Below are positions 41,309-52,731 of a stretch of DNA of 64,000 bases, in pieces. The notes below the pieces were generated by a model. It made no database searches. It was not told the origin of the DNA and saw only the letters and a program-made list of their open reading frames with translations. Positions within the stretch are counted from its first letter, which is position 1, and each line of letters opens with the position of its first letter. A program made the position numbers and the translations under genes. This DNA comes from Eutreptiella sp. 'Long Island Sound 2002'. Taxonomy: Eukaryota; Euglenozoa; Euglenophyceae; Eutreptiales; Eutreptiaceae. The stretch is taken from contig OZ038378.1 of assembly GCA_964036045.1 (NCBI GenBank), positions 158,604,576-158,668,575 on the forward strand, given 5' to 3'.

Positions 41309-42030
41309 CTGCAGTGAGAATGTTTAGAGTTTGAACCTTGGGAGAAGAAATGATGATGCTGCTGCTGCTGCTGATGAGACAGAGAAAGCGACAGAGACAA
41401 AGATAAAGACAATGATAGACACAAAAACAGAGAGAGAAATTCAAGCTCGGGCACACAGACAGACTCAGGGACAGAGGCAGGGGTAGAAACAGAGACAACA
41501 ACAGAGACATGGATAGGGACAGGGACACAAACAGAGACAAAATAAGAGACAACAGGGGCAGGGACAGGATACGGGACAGAGACAGACGCAAAAAGGGATG
41601 GAGACAGTGACGAACAACGACAGAAGTAGAGATGGAGACAAGGACAGGGACAAAAAAACAAGAATGGGGACAGCAATGGGGGCAGAGACAAGAACAGAGA
41701 CAAAGCAGAGGCGGAGACAAAGACAAGGGTAGGGATGGGCGCAACAGTACGGACAGGCACAAGTTGCAACAAGCATAGCTGGGCCCATTGCACAGCACAC
41801 CACACTAGTCGTCAACGTGACTGTATCATCCCCCCCCCCCCCCCAAGGGCCTCTGCCGTCATTCTGCATGTTTGCATGAACGGCTAGCCCAGCACATGTA
41901 GATGGAACGACCTCTTGCTACCAAACACATAGCACTACACATGACCCTACCCTGCAGGGCAGGCTCTAACAACGAGTTGATTGGGGGGGGTCACCAGTTG
42001 GAAGGGAAAGTCCCTATGGAACAGGCATAC
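41309..42030 (-). other. Intron of the BolA gene (722 bp)
   Basis: GT donor at 42030-42029 (GAG|GTATGC) and AG acceptor at 41310-41309. It contains a degenerate gacagagacaa-type purine-rich array at about 41372-41730, which creates long Leu/Ser-rich open frames on the minus strand that are not genes, and a C run at about 41831-41844. Confidence 0.8.
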
Positions 42031-42225
42031 CTCCAACACATTGTTCACCATCCGGTGTTGTTCCATGATCTTCTTGCCTTCGAACAACTCTGATACAACG
42101 AGTACTTTGAAATGTGTCTCAGAGTCCCGAGGAACATTGTGCTTGTGGCTTTCGTTGACCACTTCCAAGTGGATTGGTGCAAAAGCGGCACGAATTTTTT
42201 CTTCAATTGCACCCTGCAAAGACAT
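42031..42225 (-). CDS. BolA-family protein, N-terminal exon
   Basis: Encodes MSLQGAIEEKIRAAF, then LEVVNESHKHNVPRDSETHF and KVLVVSELFEGKKIMEQHRM, ending VNNVLE at a GT donor. The order N-E-S-H-x-H-N and ETHFKVxxVSxxFxGKxxxxxHRM is diagnostic of BolA. These small proteins partner with monothiol glutaredoxins and bind 2Fe-2S clusters through the conserved His residues. With the second exon the product is about 104 residues, normal for the family. ATG 42225 directly follows TTTATGCAG, so this could be the start, or an acceptor joining an upstream targeting exon. An in-frame ATG also exists at 42255. The compartment therefore stays open. Confidence 0.85.
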
Positions 42226-42255
42226 CTGCATAAACAAACACATGGACAAGGGCAC

Positions 42256-43246
42256 ATGAATTTGGCCCCTACACTACCCCAATGCAAACTGCGCAGGAGA
42301 GCAGAAGAGAATCGTTCAAAAATGTTGGAATCTGGGGAAACAAGTCCACCATGGAGATTGCCTGGCCAACGACCACCACAAAAAATCAAGTGAGAAAAAT
42401 GTCTTTTGTGTTTGTATATTTCCATGTCACTGACTGCACAAGATGTGCGCGTTTTTTCCTTTTTTTGGGGGAGGATTGGCCTCACAAATCGTTTCCATCA
42501 GAATAGATGATGCCCTCACTCTGAATGCAGCTGAACAGATCTGCAAAAGGAATATGTGTGTGATGATTTGCAAACCATGTTGAGGTGCTGCGTTGCACCA
42601 GGTTGCAACTTGCTCACATGGCAGGCATTGAGCTACGTACTTTGCCAACCAATACCCCCCTTCACAGGCTTCGGCTGCGCACAGTCATGTTCTCAGTGCA
42701 GCCTCTGCTGGGCTCAAGTGCAGTCTGTACTCTATGTTATGGCTGAATACGACAGCTGAAGTATGTACACAAGACTGCCCCACATACAATGCACTCTGAG
42801 TGCGGGCCAAGTACGTGCCCTTAGCATGTGTGGCACACTTCATTGTCTTTGGCGGCCGTTTGCACAGCCAAGTTTCACAAATGCCCATGTTGCATGCACT
42901 AGGACAGAGCGGAGCTGCTGGCCTCAAGGTCCGCAAGGGGCAATGCAGTGTTGGTGCCCTCAGGTGGGCAACGGCCTCACGAGGCAGGTGGGCGGTGCTA
43001 GCTCGAAACAGTAGAGATGGCCATGTCTAGCAATGGCCGCCACCCGTGCATCACACCCTCAACAACTGCAGATCAGTTTTGTTTGTTTGTTTGTTTGTGA
43101 GCGTTCGTGGACTGCAAATCTTTGTATGTACAGAATCCATCTTCATCTATTGGCCGCAGGCGCCTCTCCTCACCTCATACCACACAATCAAAACGACAAG
43201 GGCACAAGAACGCCCTCCACACAAAGGTCACATATCTCTCGGGCTA
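42256..43246. other. Intergenic stretch upstream of the BolA gene
   Basis: No second gene was recognised. It should contain the BolA promoter and possibly a 5' targeting exon, neither of which I could define. Confidence 0.35.
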
Positions 43247-43907
43247 TATGGGGTATATTCGGAAAGCCCTTCAAAAGGGCTATTTGGAACACCCTGGGTT
43301 TGCATGCTGTACTGACGACTTGTTTCAGATTTTCGTCCGTTGCGGACGTTCCCTGTGTTGCTTGCTGCCTCTTTTTGTCACCAGGCAGCTGCCATGTCTA
43401 CATACAAATTCACTCCACGGGCTGTTGCTTCCCCTGATGCACCACAAAAGCCTTTGGTGCGCAAAAGGGCTTGCTCTGGGGGAGCACATTGGGTGCGGGT
43501 GCAACGGCATGAGCCTGGTAGCTGGGCAAAAAAGCCCCGTACCTCCTGCTCACAGCCACCTGCATGCACCCACAAGGAGCACGACATTCTGACAACCGCT
43601 GAGGACACTGCTTTTGCTGCCCAGTGAACGAAGGTTGGGTGCCAGTGAAGGCACGCAGGTTGCAGGATTGGGAAAAATTGAAGAAATATGTCCCTGTCCA
43701 CAAACAGGGGGATGTCTGCCCTAATGGGGTCTCAGCCCTACCTGAAAAGGCAATGCATTTGATGACGATGGTTAAGAATAAACATGATTCAACGCCGTAG
43801 TGCCATGTTTGTGTGCACCGTCCAATGTGTTGCGCTGTGCTGAAAAATGTGACCCCCCCCAACCCATACATTTCTGAAATGGCCTTTTGTTACAGATTTC
43901 AAAAAGT
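43247..43907 (+). repeat. Dispersed repeat B, copy 2 (left part; interrupted by a hAT element)
   Basis: Homologous to copy 1 from the hairpin-forming cccttcaaaagggc onward, and lacking the MITE. After tttcaaaaagta the match to copy 1 breaks. It seems to resume weakly near 45400-45470 (gttggcacat, tgtccccgagag). The hAT element lies between. Confidence 0.65.
43394..43627 (+). CDS. Short conserved reading frame in repeat B, copy 2 (77 aa)
   Basis: Encodes MSTYKFTPRAVASPDAPQKP then LVRKRACSGGAHWVRV, and continues to QRHEPGSWAKKPRTS and a stop at 43627. The first 36 residues are shared with copy 1. Function unknown. Confidence 0.35.
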   Translation: MSTYKFTPRAVASPDAPQKPLVRKRACSGGAHWVRVQRHEPGSWAKKPRTSCSQPPACTHKEHDILTTAEDTAFAAQ

Positions 43908-43949
43908 ATACACATACCCCCCCGTGTGATGCATGGGGGGGGGGGGGAA

Positions 43950-45370
43950 TGTGGGCGCCGGGATTGGAAAAAAATGCGGGAAAATGCGAAAAAAATGCGG
44001 AAAATGCGAGAAAAAATGCGGCATAAAATGCGGTTTTGCTAAAATGCTATAGGACTCCCAAAACCCCTATGTTTATCAAGACGCATGTTGATCTGTTGAC
44101 ACCATCGCTCCATCAATGTGAAGACTACGGCCCCGGCTCAACATGCAAAGTGTGGTAGGGAAGTCTCACCCTTCTACTGTGGTTTAGGAGGAGGGGCGTT
44201 ACACCCTCGGCAAGAAGCAGCAGAGCCCCAATACTGCCTCCGCCCCATACCCCATTGAAGCAACCGGCTATTGCAGCGGCGACCACGGTGCTTCCCTCGT
44301 CGGAAATGACAAAGTTGATGCGGTCCGGATGAATCTGCGCAGTGGCTAAGGAGCTCAGAAGGGCACCCGCGATCTCTTTGTGCTCCACACCCCGCTGCGG
44401 ACCCTTGCCCTCGAGGAAAGCAACGTCGATGCAGAACTTCAACCGGCCTCCAACGTGGGCAATAATTGCAAGAACGGGCACCCCGCGTTCATCTGTCCAC
44501 TCATCAAAAAGTAGTGTGGTGTTGCGGTTGGTAGTCTTCTTGCGAATTGCTCCTTGGTGCCCGTCAAGCACACGCTGGCCGTTGACTTCGGGGGGGGTCA
44601 GAGCTGCCTTGCGGCAAGCAACCGGCAATGGTGGTGTACTTCTGCAACCAAGCACGCACGAGGGGGTGATCCAACTTGTCCAACGGGATGCCGGCACCGG
44701 CGAAGGCAAAGACCGTATCATCAGCGGCCTTGTTCTTGTCGTTGCATGACGCCACAACGGATTGTAGGCTGGGCTGCCTCATTGCGGCTTTATGAGGTAG
44801 AGCCTCTGCCTCTGCCTCTAGGCGGCGCTCGACCCGTGCCTTCTCCCTCTTCTGCATAGTCTCAACGGCCGCCTGTTGCTTTTTGGAGTCCAAATGACCT
44901 TGGACTGTGCTCTTCGTTGTGTGGCTCACGGGGCATCCACACACATCGCACCATAGTACTTCAATACCAAGATCATTGGTGCGGACACTAAGGGGATGGC
45001 CAGGGAATTGTTCCTTCCGCTTCCCGGGGCCCATGGTGCAATACTTTGCGCCGGCACCACCTCTCCCCTTACCACGTACTTTGCGGCGGGGTGGGCTATT
45101 TCCATCATCAGATGTGGGCTCAGAGGGAGGGCAATTGGAGAGCATAGCATGTGACATGTCTATGGAAAGGGAGCAATGTAACGAACAAAAGTGGCGGTGT
45201 TGGATAGGTATGCAAACACTGACTTGACTACAAGACTACCCTTTAGTTGAACTACACAATGCCACTTGAATGTTTCCTCTTGAACATTACACTAAGGGAC
45301 CTGCCCAGAAAATGCGAAAAAAAATGCGGAAAATGCGAAAAAATGCGAATCGCATCCCCCCCCCCCTGTG
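43950..45370 (-). mobile_element. hAT-like DNA transposon remnant with AAAATGCG subterminal repeats
   Basis: Clusters of the word aaaatgcg(g/a) lie at both edges, about seven at 43968-44050 and about five at 45307-45350. They surround a minus-strand hAT transposase. Such repeated words are typical transposase-binding sites. The exact ends and the 8-bp duplication could not be fixed because of long C and G runs. Confidence 0.55.
44125..45157 (-). pseudogene. hAT-family transposase, N-terminal half, one frameshift and C-terminal truncation
   Basis: The first frame (45157 down to about 44597) holds a BED-like C2H2 finger, LWCDVCGCPVSHTTKSTVQG then HLDSKKQ, and FAFAGAGIPLDKLDHPLVRA. The frame then shifts at a run of eight G/C (44590-44597). 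The second frame continues TTLLFDEWTDERGVPVLAII and INFVISDEGSTVVAAAIAG, which is the start of the hAT catalytic domain (D-E-W-T-D, then S-D-E-G). The C-terminal dimerisation region is missing, as the frame ends at 44125. The finger also resembles that of CGGBP1, itself derived from hAT transposases. Confidence 0.65.
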
Positions 45371-46464
45371 TGATGACATCTTTGCGCATGGAAGCAAAAC
45401 TTGTAAAAAAAATCCCAAAAACGGCCAAAACGCACAAAGTTGGCACATTCTGAATGTCCCCGAGAGATATGCGCAACAGCGCACGCGGTTCTCTACTATG
45501 TCTGGGCACAATTCATGCATATTACATATACATGCACTACCTTGGTTCCCTTGCTAGCACAGCGTGGGCACCGCGCTGCGCTACGCCATGGCCTTCTAGG
45601 ATGCGGCGGTCGTCGGCCCCCTGCTGCTTCCCAAGGGGGCCGAGCCGGGGGCGGGGGGACTTACCCACCTCAAAATATTGGCCGCAAACATGTTTCCGAC
45701 GGACGTTGAACCCCTCCCCCAGCGGCGTTCCAGCCCCCTACATGGCCTTCTTTCCTCGTTAATCGCCCTCCCCCTATACAGGGGGGGGGGGGATGGGGGG
45801 GGGGCAAACCATCGCACCTATGGGCGGTTCACTAGGCCCCTGCTATAGCTGCCGAACCCCCCCCCCCTCTAGGAGGTCGTGGAGTCATCCATGTGGACTA
45901 GTGACAAGTCGCAGCCGGAAAGGGGGGGGGATGCAGGTGACGGGCCCGCCAGCCCGCTCGTCACCCTCGGGGAGCGAGTCATGGGGACGGCCCCCTAGCC
46001 AAGGTTCTGAGGCCGCAAACTGGACGGGGGTATCACTGGGGCTAAACCCGCTAGGAAGAACTACAGTTGTGTGGGTTGATTGTGGGAGGCTTTTGCTTTC
46101 TTGGGGTGAGGCCCGGGGGCTGCACTCGGATGGGCTTCTGTTCCCTTGTGTTCCCTGGTGAATGTGTGGAATTGGAGTAGCAATTTGTGGTTGTCTTGGC
46201 AGCGACGCCTTGGTGCCGGTGTCGCTGGCATATGATGTGGCGAGGTAGCAGCGCTGCTTGCTATGCGCAGGGGCGTAGATACGCACCCCTCCTCGCCTGA
46301 TTTGAAGGTCCAGTCTGGAGCCACAAAGGTACTGAGACAGTGACCAAGTGTACTCTCCCCACTCGAAGCCACAGAACCTAGCACAACATTGCCATATAAG
46401 CCATAGACAATGCGCCAAGATGGTTCTTAGCCTCAGCCAACAGAATGCATAACCCCTCCGGGGC
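45371..46464. other. Intergenic stretch
   Basis: G- and C-rich with several long homopolymers (about 45781-45806). No gene could be supported. Confidence 0.35.
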
Positions 46465-46570
46465 CATGAGGCAACGGATACTGGGCTCGCATACGCCCCC
46501 GTGTCACAGGCGCATGGTCATCACCACACAGTTCAGTGTTTTGCCTTGCTGCACTGCAGCGCAGACCAGT
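46465..46570 (+). repeat. Dispersed repeat E, copy 2
   Basis: Matches 20124-20230 (gcaacggatactgggctcgc, cccgtgtcacaggcgcatgg, ttttgccttgctgcactgca). Confidence 0.7.
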
Positions 46571-46721
46571 TATGTACCACTCCAGGTGGCCTTTGATATT
46601 GCTGTGGCCTTGGCCAACTGTACATCTGGGTCAGCTCGCACCCACCACCCTCCCACAGTGCCGGTTAGTCTCTAACCCTCGCTCTGTGGGTCTCTTTCTC
46701 TCTGGCCTTTCTCTCTGTGGG

Positions 46722-46722
<1 letters not shown>

Positions 46723-46799
<77 letters not shown>

Positions 46800-46885
46800 C
46801 TTGTCCCGCCCACTCTCTCTCTCTCTCCTTGTCCCGCCCACTCTCTCTCTCTCTCTCTCTGTGTCTCGACCTTTCTCTCTCTCCC
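46723..46885 (+). repeat. (TC)n microsatellite with minor interruptions
   Basis: TC dinucleotides, with two copies of ccttgtcccgcccac inserted. The Ser/Leu open frames here are artefacts. Confidence 0.95.
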
Positions 46886-47865
46886 TCTCCTCACCTTCCC
46901 CGGGGGTTTTTCTTCCTTGTCACCCTCTCCCCCTCCAACCCCTCCGGGGGCAGGTAGGGTAACCCCAATCTGGATGCCGCCTAGGCGATCCGCTTATGGT
47001 CAAACACGAGGTTTTCACTACCCCCCACAGCCCCTCAAGCTGGGACCATTGCCTCACACATGTTCAAGTATGCAAGAGTTCTTCGGCTATGTACATACAG
47101 AGGTGCTTTCGCTAGCACATGTGCAGCCTTCTCCATCTGCATTGGATGCTGTGAAACTCCTCCTAATCCTAACTCTCAGTGCTTGGGGCACCTGACAATC
47201 TAAACTGGTGATGGTACGTAAAGAACGAAGTAATGTGCTGGCCAATGTGGGGGCTTGCCCCACCATGCCCTACCTGTGCCGTGTGTGCACTCAAGTGGGC
47301 TGTGTGATGACCTCTTACCCCGGGGCAGCGCGCAACTTGGTGCGCTTGCGCCTTGGGATGGACCTGTCACTGACATTAGTGCTATAGTCCTCCTTGTCAC
47401 TAAAAAGGACACGCTCGACCGGTTCCACAAGTTTAGGGTTTGGTACTGACCGCAAGCAAAGGTAGAGGGGTTGGGAGGCCAGCGAAAGTGTTTCCTTGTC
47501 CCTGGACTTTTGGTAGCCTTCCGTCATGAGTTCTAAGCCTAGTGCCCGCCAAACTGCCCTTGGTGATGGTGTGGCCTCAGGCAGTGGGGTCCTCAGCACA
47601 GCACAGAGTGCTGGCAAGGAAGGGGTTGGTGAAATTGTAGCGCCATCACATGAACCGTCTGTACTTTATTGGTCGGGGGTGTTGAACAATGCCATTACCA
47701 TGGGGCAATCTTCGTCTATATCATAAGTGCACAGCCGTGGTCTGTAATGTTTAGCTAGAGCTGGAGCTAGAGCTGGCGGGCTTGGTTCACACAGAGGATC
47801 CGTTTTTTGTGGTGATGTGTAAAGCAAGAACAGGTGGGCTCGCCTCCCTTGTTCCGCCAGCGCAT
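46886..47865. other. Intergenic stretch
   Basis: No gene could be supported. A 66-codon plus-strand frame starts at 47526 (MSSKPSARQTALGDGVASG), without recognisable motifs. Confidence 0.35.
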
Positions 47866-48228
47866 CTACGCGTTCATTGCCCGGGATCCCCTAGTGGGAA
47901 AGGGGACTAGTCCCATCGCGATTACATGTTGCATCCGCTTATGGACTCGACAAACCACCCCATCGATCCAGCCAAGTGCCTGAGCGGCCCACACAGCCAT
48001 GTTGTAACCCCGCAAGGTTGACTGATGCTCTCCGGCCCCCGCCTTGGCAACCAAGAACTCCGCCAGGACCTTAGTTAGCGACGAGGTCCCCATTCTCTCT
48101 TGGAACTCAGCAAGCTTGGCCAACTTCTGAGCGTACGCTCTACGGGTTCTAGGTTGCCACGATTCGTTGGCCCAAGCATTTAGATCGTAGGGTTCGTCCA
48201 TGGTCCCACGAGGTAGCACTGGGACCAA
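47866..48228 (-). pseudogene. Tyrosine-recombinase core-binding domain (Crypton/DIRS-like fragment)
   Basis: The frame reads MDEPYDLNAWANESWQPRTR, RAYAQKLAKLAEFQERMG, LAEFLVAKAGAGEHQSTLRG and YNMAVWAAQALGWIDG. W-x-x-x-T-x-x-x-Y followed by a helical SAM-like domain and STLRGYN is the layout of the N-terminal domain of tyrosine recombinases from Cryptons and DIRS elements. The catalytic domain with R-H-R-Y does not follow. The frame ends at 47866 after RVHKRMQHV, so this is a fragment. I cannot tell which class it belonged to. Confidence 0.45.
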
Positions 48229-48484
48229 ATCCGGCGATAAGAGCGCTCACAATCTCTTGTCGTAGACCCCGAGGTGGTGATGCAACCGTCCGTGGTTGCG
48301 CAGCGTAGGGTAGCGTAGCGTACCCCGCCCCCTCCACGCGGTCCCTTTGGCTCCAATGGGGAAATTGGAAATGCCACTGCTTGGCTGGGAGGGCAGTCTC
48401 CTTCTGCACGCAACGGGGCCAATAAGCAGTTGGCCTCTCCAAGGTGGGCCCTACTCTCTGCATGTGTGTTGCGCCACTGCCCAT

Positions 48485-49194
48485 TCATTATGTCTCTCCC
48501 TACCTCCCTCCTCCCTCTACTTTGTGTTTCTTGATGGATAGGGGGTGATTCGCATGCAACATGTACTTGTGCCTTTTCCTTCTACTGACTCGTGCTCACG
48601 TGACTCGCTAGGCGCTTACATTTGTGGAACACGAATGTGACGGCGTTGTGGAACCTCCTCAGTCCACATCTGGCCCCACTTCGTGTGTTGTTGGTGTCGG
48701 CATGGGCGCCGGGCCTCATTGTGTATATGAGGGGGAGCATGGGCCGTAATTGCATGTGCTCTCCGAAGGAGTGTCACTCGCTCTAGTTTGTTTTGGTGCG
48801 CATGCACAGATAGGGCTACTGTGTGAGGGAGGGCTTTGGAGCCCGAGGGACGAGTGCGGGGACTCACTGATGCCAGAAAGCATGGTGATAGTGGTGCCTC
48901 GTGTGCCGAAGCAAGGTGGGGGAGTGCGACCACAATGTGAGATGTCATCCGATGCACTAGACAAATACTCAATGTTGCTTTGGGGCCGCTTTGGGGCCGT
49001 GCTTGTGTCACAGTGGAGATGGTATCATCTTGTGATGTGGGGGTCAGGGGTCACATATTGTCATCATGGGGTCCAAGTTAGGGTGTGAAGAAAATTAGCT
49101 CACAGTGGATGCTGACGGGGCAAAAGGGGAGGGGGGGGGGTCATCATCCAAATCAGTGGCGCAAGGAGAAGGAGTGGCCAAGTGGCAAGTATCA
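48485..49194. other. Stretch 3' of the second LINE remnant
   Basis: May be the LINE 3' UTR, though it shows none of the hairpins of the first LINE. No gene was recognised. Confidence 0.35.
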
Positions 49195-50352
49195 TCATGA
49201 TACAAAGGGATTTGCCAATCCGCCTTCCTCAGCTAGATCATTGGCCGCCTCGTTGCCTGGAATTCCATGGTGTGTGGGCATGTGCATCGATTCGAGAGTG
49301 TCAATATGTGTATTGATGAGTTGCAGTAACATGTGCCATAGCCCTGCGTGTGAAACTAGATCAATTGCCGTGCGCCAACCCCGTGCCTTCCATTTGCATG
49401 CACGCATTGTGGCCCCTTTGAAAACCCATTGAGAGTCACTAATAACAACGAGGTTTTTATTTAGAGATTTATGCAGCAGATGATGATGGCAGCAAGTAAC
49501 TCCGCCACTTGGTTGGTTTGAATGTGGTGTGGTGGCATGAGACTCGCAAATGTCCACAGTTGTTCGATAAAATGCCAAATCCCCCATGTAGCCTTTTGTC
49601 GGGTGGAACTTGGAAGAGCCATCCGTGTAGCAAAGAAGTGCATCTCTGTGCTGAAGAGTGATGAGCACCTTTTTAAATTGCACCGCCGCCTGCTCTTTGC
49701 GCACCTGTCTGCTTGTTTCTTTTATTTCCGCCGCGAAGTGAAGGGTAGGAACTCGTGTGTATCAAAGGAGGGCCGCCGAAAGAGGCATGTCGGCTTGAGG
49801 TGTAGGCCACAATCCAAAAATAGAGCTTAAAGGCGCCAAGGGGGTTCGCTTGGTGATCATTGGTTGCTACCCAGCCAACAAGCGGTGCCAGGCTATCAGT
49901 AGGTGGTCCCATGAGTGGGCTTGACTGCGATGTTTCATAGCTCGTGTAGCTCGTGTAGACGTGTTGGCCAGAGCGGCTAACTAGGCAAGGACCCCTCTCG
50001 TGTGCGACGGTGTAGAACACATGGCATTGTCAAGCACAAAGATCACTGTGCAATGGGTGGTGTCATTGATGGTCAAAGGGAAGATTGTTTTGTCAATGAG
50101 ACGAAACAAAACTTGCGGTTGCTTGCATTCATACAATACATGGCGAAGGGGTTCAGGTTGGTGATCCAACGGGCAGACGTGCTCCGCCCATTTCCCGTGC
50201 TTGAGTCTGCGACCTATGGGGAGCTTGTCCCAAAGTGCAAACAGTGTTTGTTGCTTGTGCTGCTCAGGGGCGGGTAGCGCATGCCATGACCTCCAAAGGT
50301 CAATTGTGTGCTGGGTATGGACCCCTTTGTTAGGGGAGAGCACGTTGGCCAC
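49195..50352 (-). pseudogene. Second LINE remnant: zinc-binding region and RNase H with frameshifts
   Basis: The upstream part (50352-49981) reads LFALWDKLPIGRRLKHGKWA, then CPLDHQPEPLRHVLYEC, a zf-RVT-like motif parallel to CPLDCRVEDHEHVFRNC in the first LINE. RNase H follows: ALLCYTDGSSKF (first Asp), then VAELLAA (Glu) in another frame at about 49490-49510, LVVISDSQWVFKGA (second Asp) back in the first frame, and IPGNEAANDLAEEG, where the usual D of NEAAD is N. The RT part is absent. A decayed, 5'-truncated copy from a different LINE subfamily. Confidence 0.65.
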
Positions 50353-50887
50353 ACGCCTTGTGGACCATGGCTTCCAGAATTAGGGAAGGTGGTATGGTTG
50401 CGGATATTTGCCTTTTGCAGAGGAAATACACTTGTGTGCAAGCCTATAAATGGATTTGTATATGTGTGGAAGCATATGTTTGTGGTGGGAGGGCACTTGT
50501 GAAAAATTGCAGCACACCTTGTCTAATGAGGCGTGGGCACTCCCCACTACCACATGTTTTATTGCTCAAACAGGTGCAACACCCTATCTCATAGTAAACG
50601 GGATGTTTCAGAGTTAGAGTCCAAGGGATTATCGTTGCACTATGTGGGCACTGCGTGCATACTTGGTAAGCCCCAACAAATAAGAAACCCTCTAAAACCA
50701 CCCACCACATGTGGTGCTCTATGGTGCTTGGACATCGTGCCAAGCACCGAAGAGGCTAGAAAAGTCCTCCCTCTACTACAATATAACAACTTGGTTGACC
50801 CAATTCGAGTGGAAGGCCAAGGGGTAGCACTGGCAAAGGCATAATAATTTGCAAAATTGGTCCTTTGATTGGGGCTAACAAAGTATA

Positions 50888-51258
50888 CCCCCCCCCCCCC
50901 TATCCTAGCTACGCAAAAGTCCCAAATTAATACAGTCCCTAGGCCTACTATAGCTTGGACAAGGGCGTAGCTTGCGCGCAACACATACAACTACCGGCAC
51001 ACATGTGAGTGAGCGCATGGTATGATATGGTGCACAAATATCCCCAAAATCACAGCTATGTGGGTTCAAGTGGGCAAACACGCACAGCAAATGTGTCCAT
51101 GACTCTATGTAACTGGTGAATTTGTCACCAAACCCATGTCTTATGTGGCTGCACTACATTTGGTACCGAACTAAATTAAGGCCCAAATTAATATGGTCCC
51201 TAAGCCTACTGTAGCTTGGACAAGGGCGTAGCTAGGACAAGGCGGGGGGGGGGGGGGG
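50888..51258. mobile_element. Complete 371-bp MITE of the poly-C-ended transposon family
   Basis: C run, then tatcctagctacgc on the left; gcgtagctaggacaaggc, then a G run on the right. TA flanks both ends (50886-50887, 51259-51260). The left half (gtccctaggcctactatagc ... gcgcatggta) and right half (atatggtgcacaaatatccc ... actgtagcttggacaaggg) match the two ends of the 20.5-kb transposon. It is therefore an internal-deletion derivative. Confidence 0.8.
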
Positions 51259-51260
51259 TA

Positions 51261-52137
51261 AGTAGCCAAGTCACCCCCTCCGAGTAAACCATCAACAAAC
51301 GTGCTTGTCTCTAGGCTACAAGCAAGGGTGACCACATTGGGCTTGACATTTGGTGAAATTGGTGAAAATTGAGATTCTGGAGTGAAGAAGGTGAAGCCAA
51401 CAATATAGGGACCTAGTCTTCATACAGTTGTGCAAAGTCCATATGACAAACCCCTCAACACCAATCAAACACCCTTTCCATGCCCTTCCGCTCAAATTCT
51501 CATCACATGGATGCCACCAATAAGATCAAGACTTACAACTGGGACTGAGCTAGGTCCTAGTCTGGCTCAATGCATAGGTAATCGCCATGGAACAAAAATG
51601 GGTTGCGTTGGATGTGGTCCTGCACGTTCAGGACGATCATCCTGAAAAACGGCTGAAAAACGGCTCATTTTCACCTCAAAATGGACCACCGCATGGCACC
51701 AAGGCGTGGGAGATGCCTCATTGAACACCCATTTGCAATGGTTTGATAGCCCAATCGCCATGGAAGAAGAACAGCATTCATTAGAGATGCCTACTTCGCG
51801 CACTGGCAATCATCCTGGACTTTCCAGGCGATCGTCCTGAAAACAGGCTGAAACTGGCCATTTTTGGACACTAAATTGGGTGTAGAACAGGCTGAACGTC
51901 TCAAAATGGCACAAAACTTGTTACCATTGATGTGCACTTACTCTGCGGTCGTTTTGAGCTACTTCGATGCCGGTTTGGAGCCACGGTGTCCCCGAAAAGA
52001 ATTTTTACTCGCCTGCTTGCTGCTGCTGCTTGCTGCTCTACTGCTGCTACTGCTAAAATGTGTTGCTCACCCTGGACCACAGGAGGGGTTCCAAAACCTC
52101 GACAGGGTAAACCCAGCTCGGTAATTAAGCTGACTTT
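51261..52137. other. Intergenic stretch
   Basis: A word built on catcctg...cgatcatcctgaaaa...ggctgaaa occurs at about 51620-51660 and 51807-51860. Otherwise nothing was recognised. Confidence 0.35.
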
Positions 52138-52731
52138 CTACCCAACAAACTCTTCAGCTTGTGGTGCAAACCCAAAACTAGGGTTGGAGTAGTTGCCCAC
52201 AGAAAATTGTGGCATTGTGTGCATAGTACATGGGCACTGCATAAATGGAATTCCCCTAAACGAAACCATGACTGGAAAACCAAATTCAGAAAAACCTTGC
52301 AATCTGAACTTTGCTCTGAACCCTCCAACACACCTCAAGAGGATGCACATGACAAAGCGATGTGGAGACCAGATCACACCTAATGCAGGCCCAATGTGTG
52401 AAGATGCAAACCCAAAAATGCGGAGTCCCAGGAAACCTGCATAAGCTATTCTGTGGGAGGGCGTGCTGCCTGTGCATATCAACAAGACCCTAACCCTACA
52501 AGCCCCCCACTCCAGGATGCTATCTTCAATTCTGCTGGTGCCCGAAATCAAGTTCACTTGAAACTGTTTGGAGTCCAACATGGAAAACATCAAAGTCAAA
52601 TCCTCTGAAATGAGGAAGCGGGATCTAAATAAGACTGCCCAGAGAGCTTCGCCGATATGGACCATGGGCATCGACAGGGCCAGAAACAAAAAAGCGGTGC
52701 AACGGAACATGCTTTCTTTTATTGCATTCAT
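52138..52731 (-). CDS. Open frame of 197 codons, hypothetical
   Basis: From ATG 52731 to a stop at 52138. The product is rich in F, L, M and C (MNAIKESMFRCTAFLFLALS...) with a hydrophobic start that could act as a signal sequence, but it has no recognisable domain. The last codons overlap a word (aaactagggttggagtagtt) that recurs near 63275, so part may be repeat-derived. It may not be a gene. Confidence 0.25.
   Translation of the reverse strand: MNAIKESMFRCTAFLFLALSMPMVHIGEALWAVLFRSRFLISEDLTLMFSMLDSKQFQVNLISGTSRIEDSILEWGACRVRVLLICTGSTPSHRIAYAGFLGLRIFGFASSHIGPALGVIWSPHRFVMCILLRCVGGFRAKFRLQGFSEFGFPVMVSFRGIPFMQCPCTMHTMPQFSVGNYSNPSFGFAPQAEEFVG

Noticed and set aside
41182-41869. Minus-strand frames of 134-217 codons rich in Leu, Ser, Cys and Val, looking like membrane proteins
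   Set aside because: They come from a degenerate gacagagacaa array inside the BolA intron; composition is that of the repeat.
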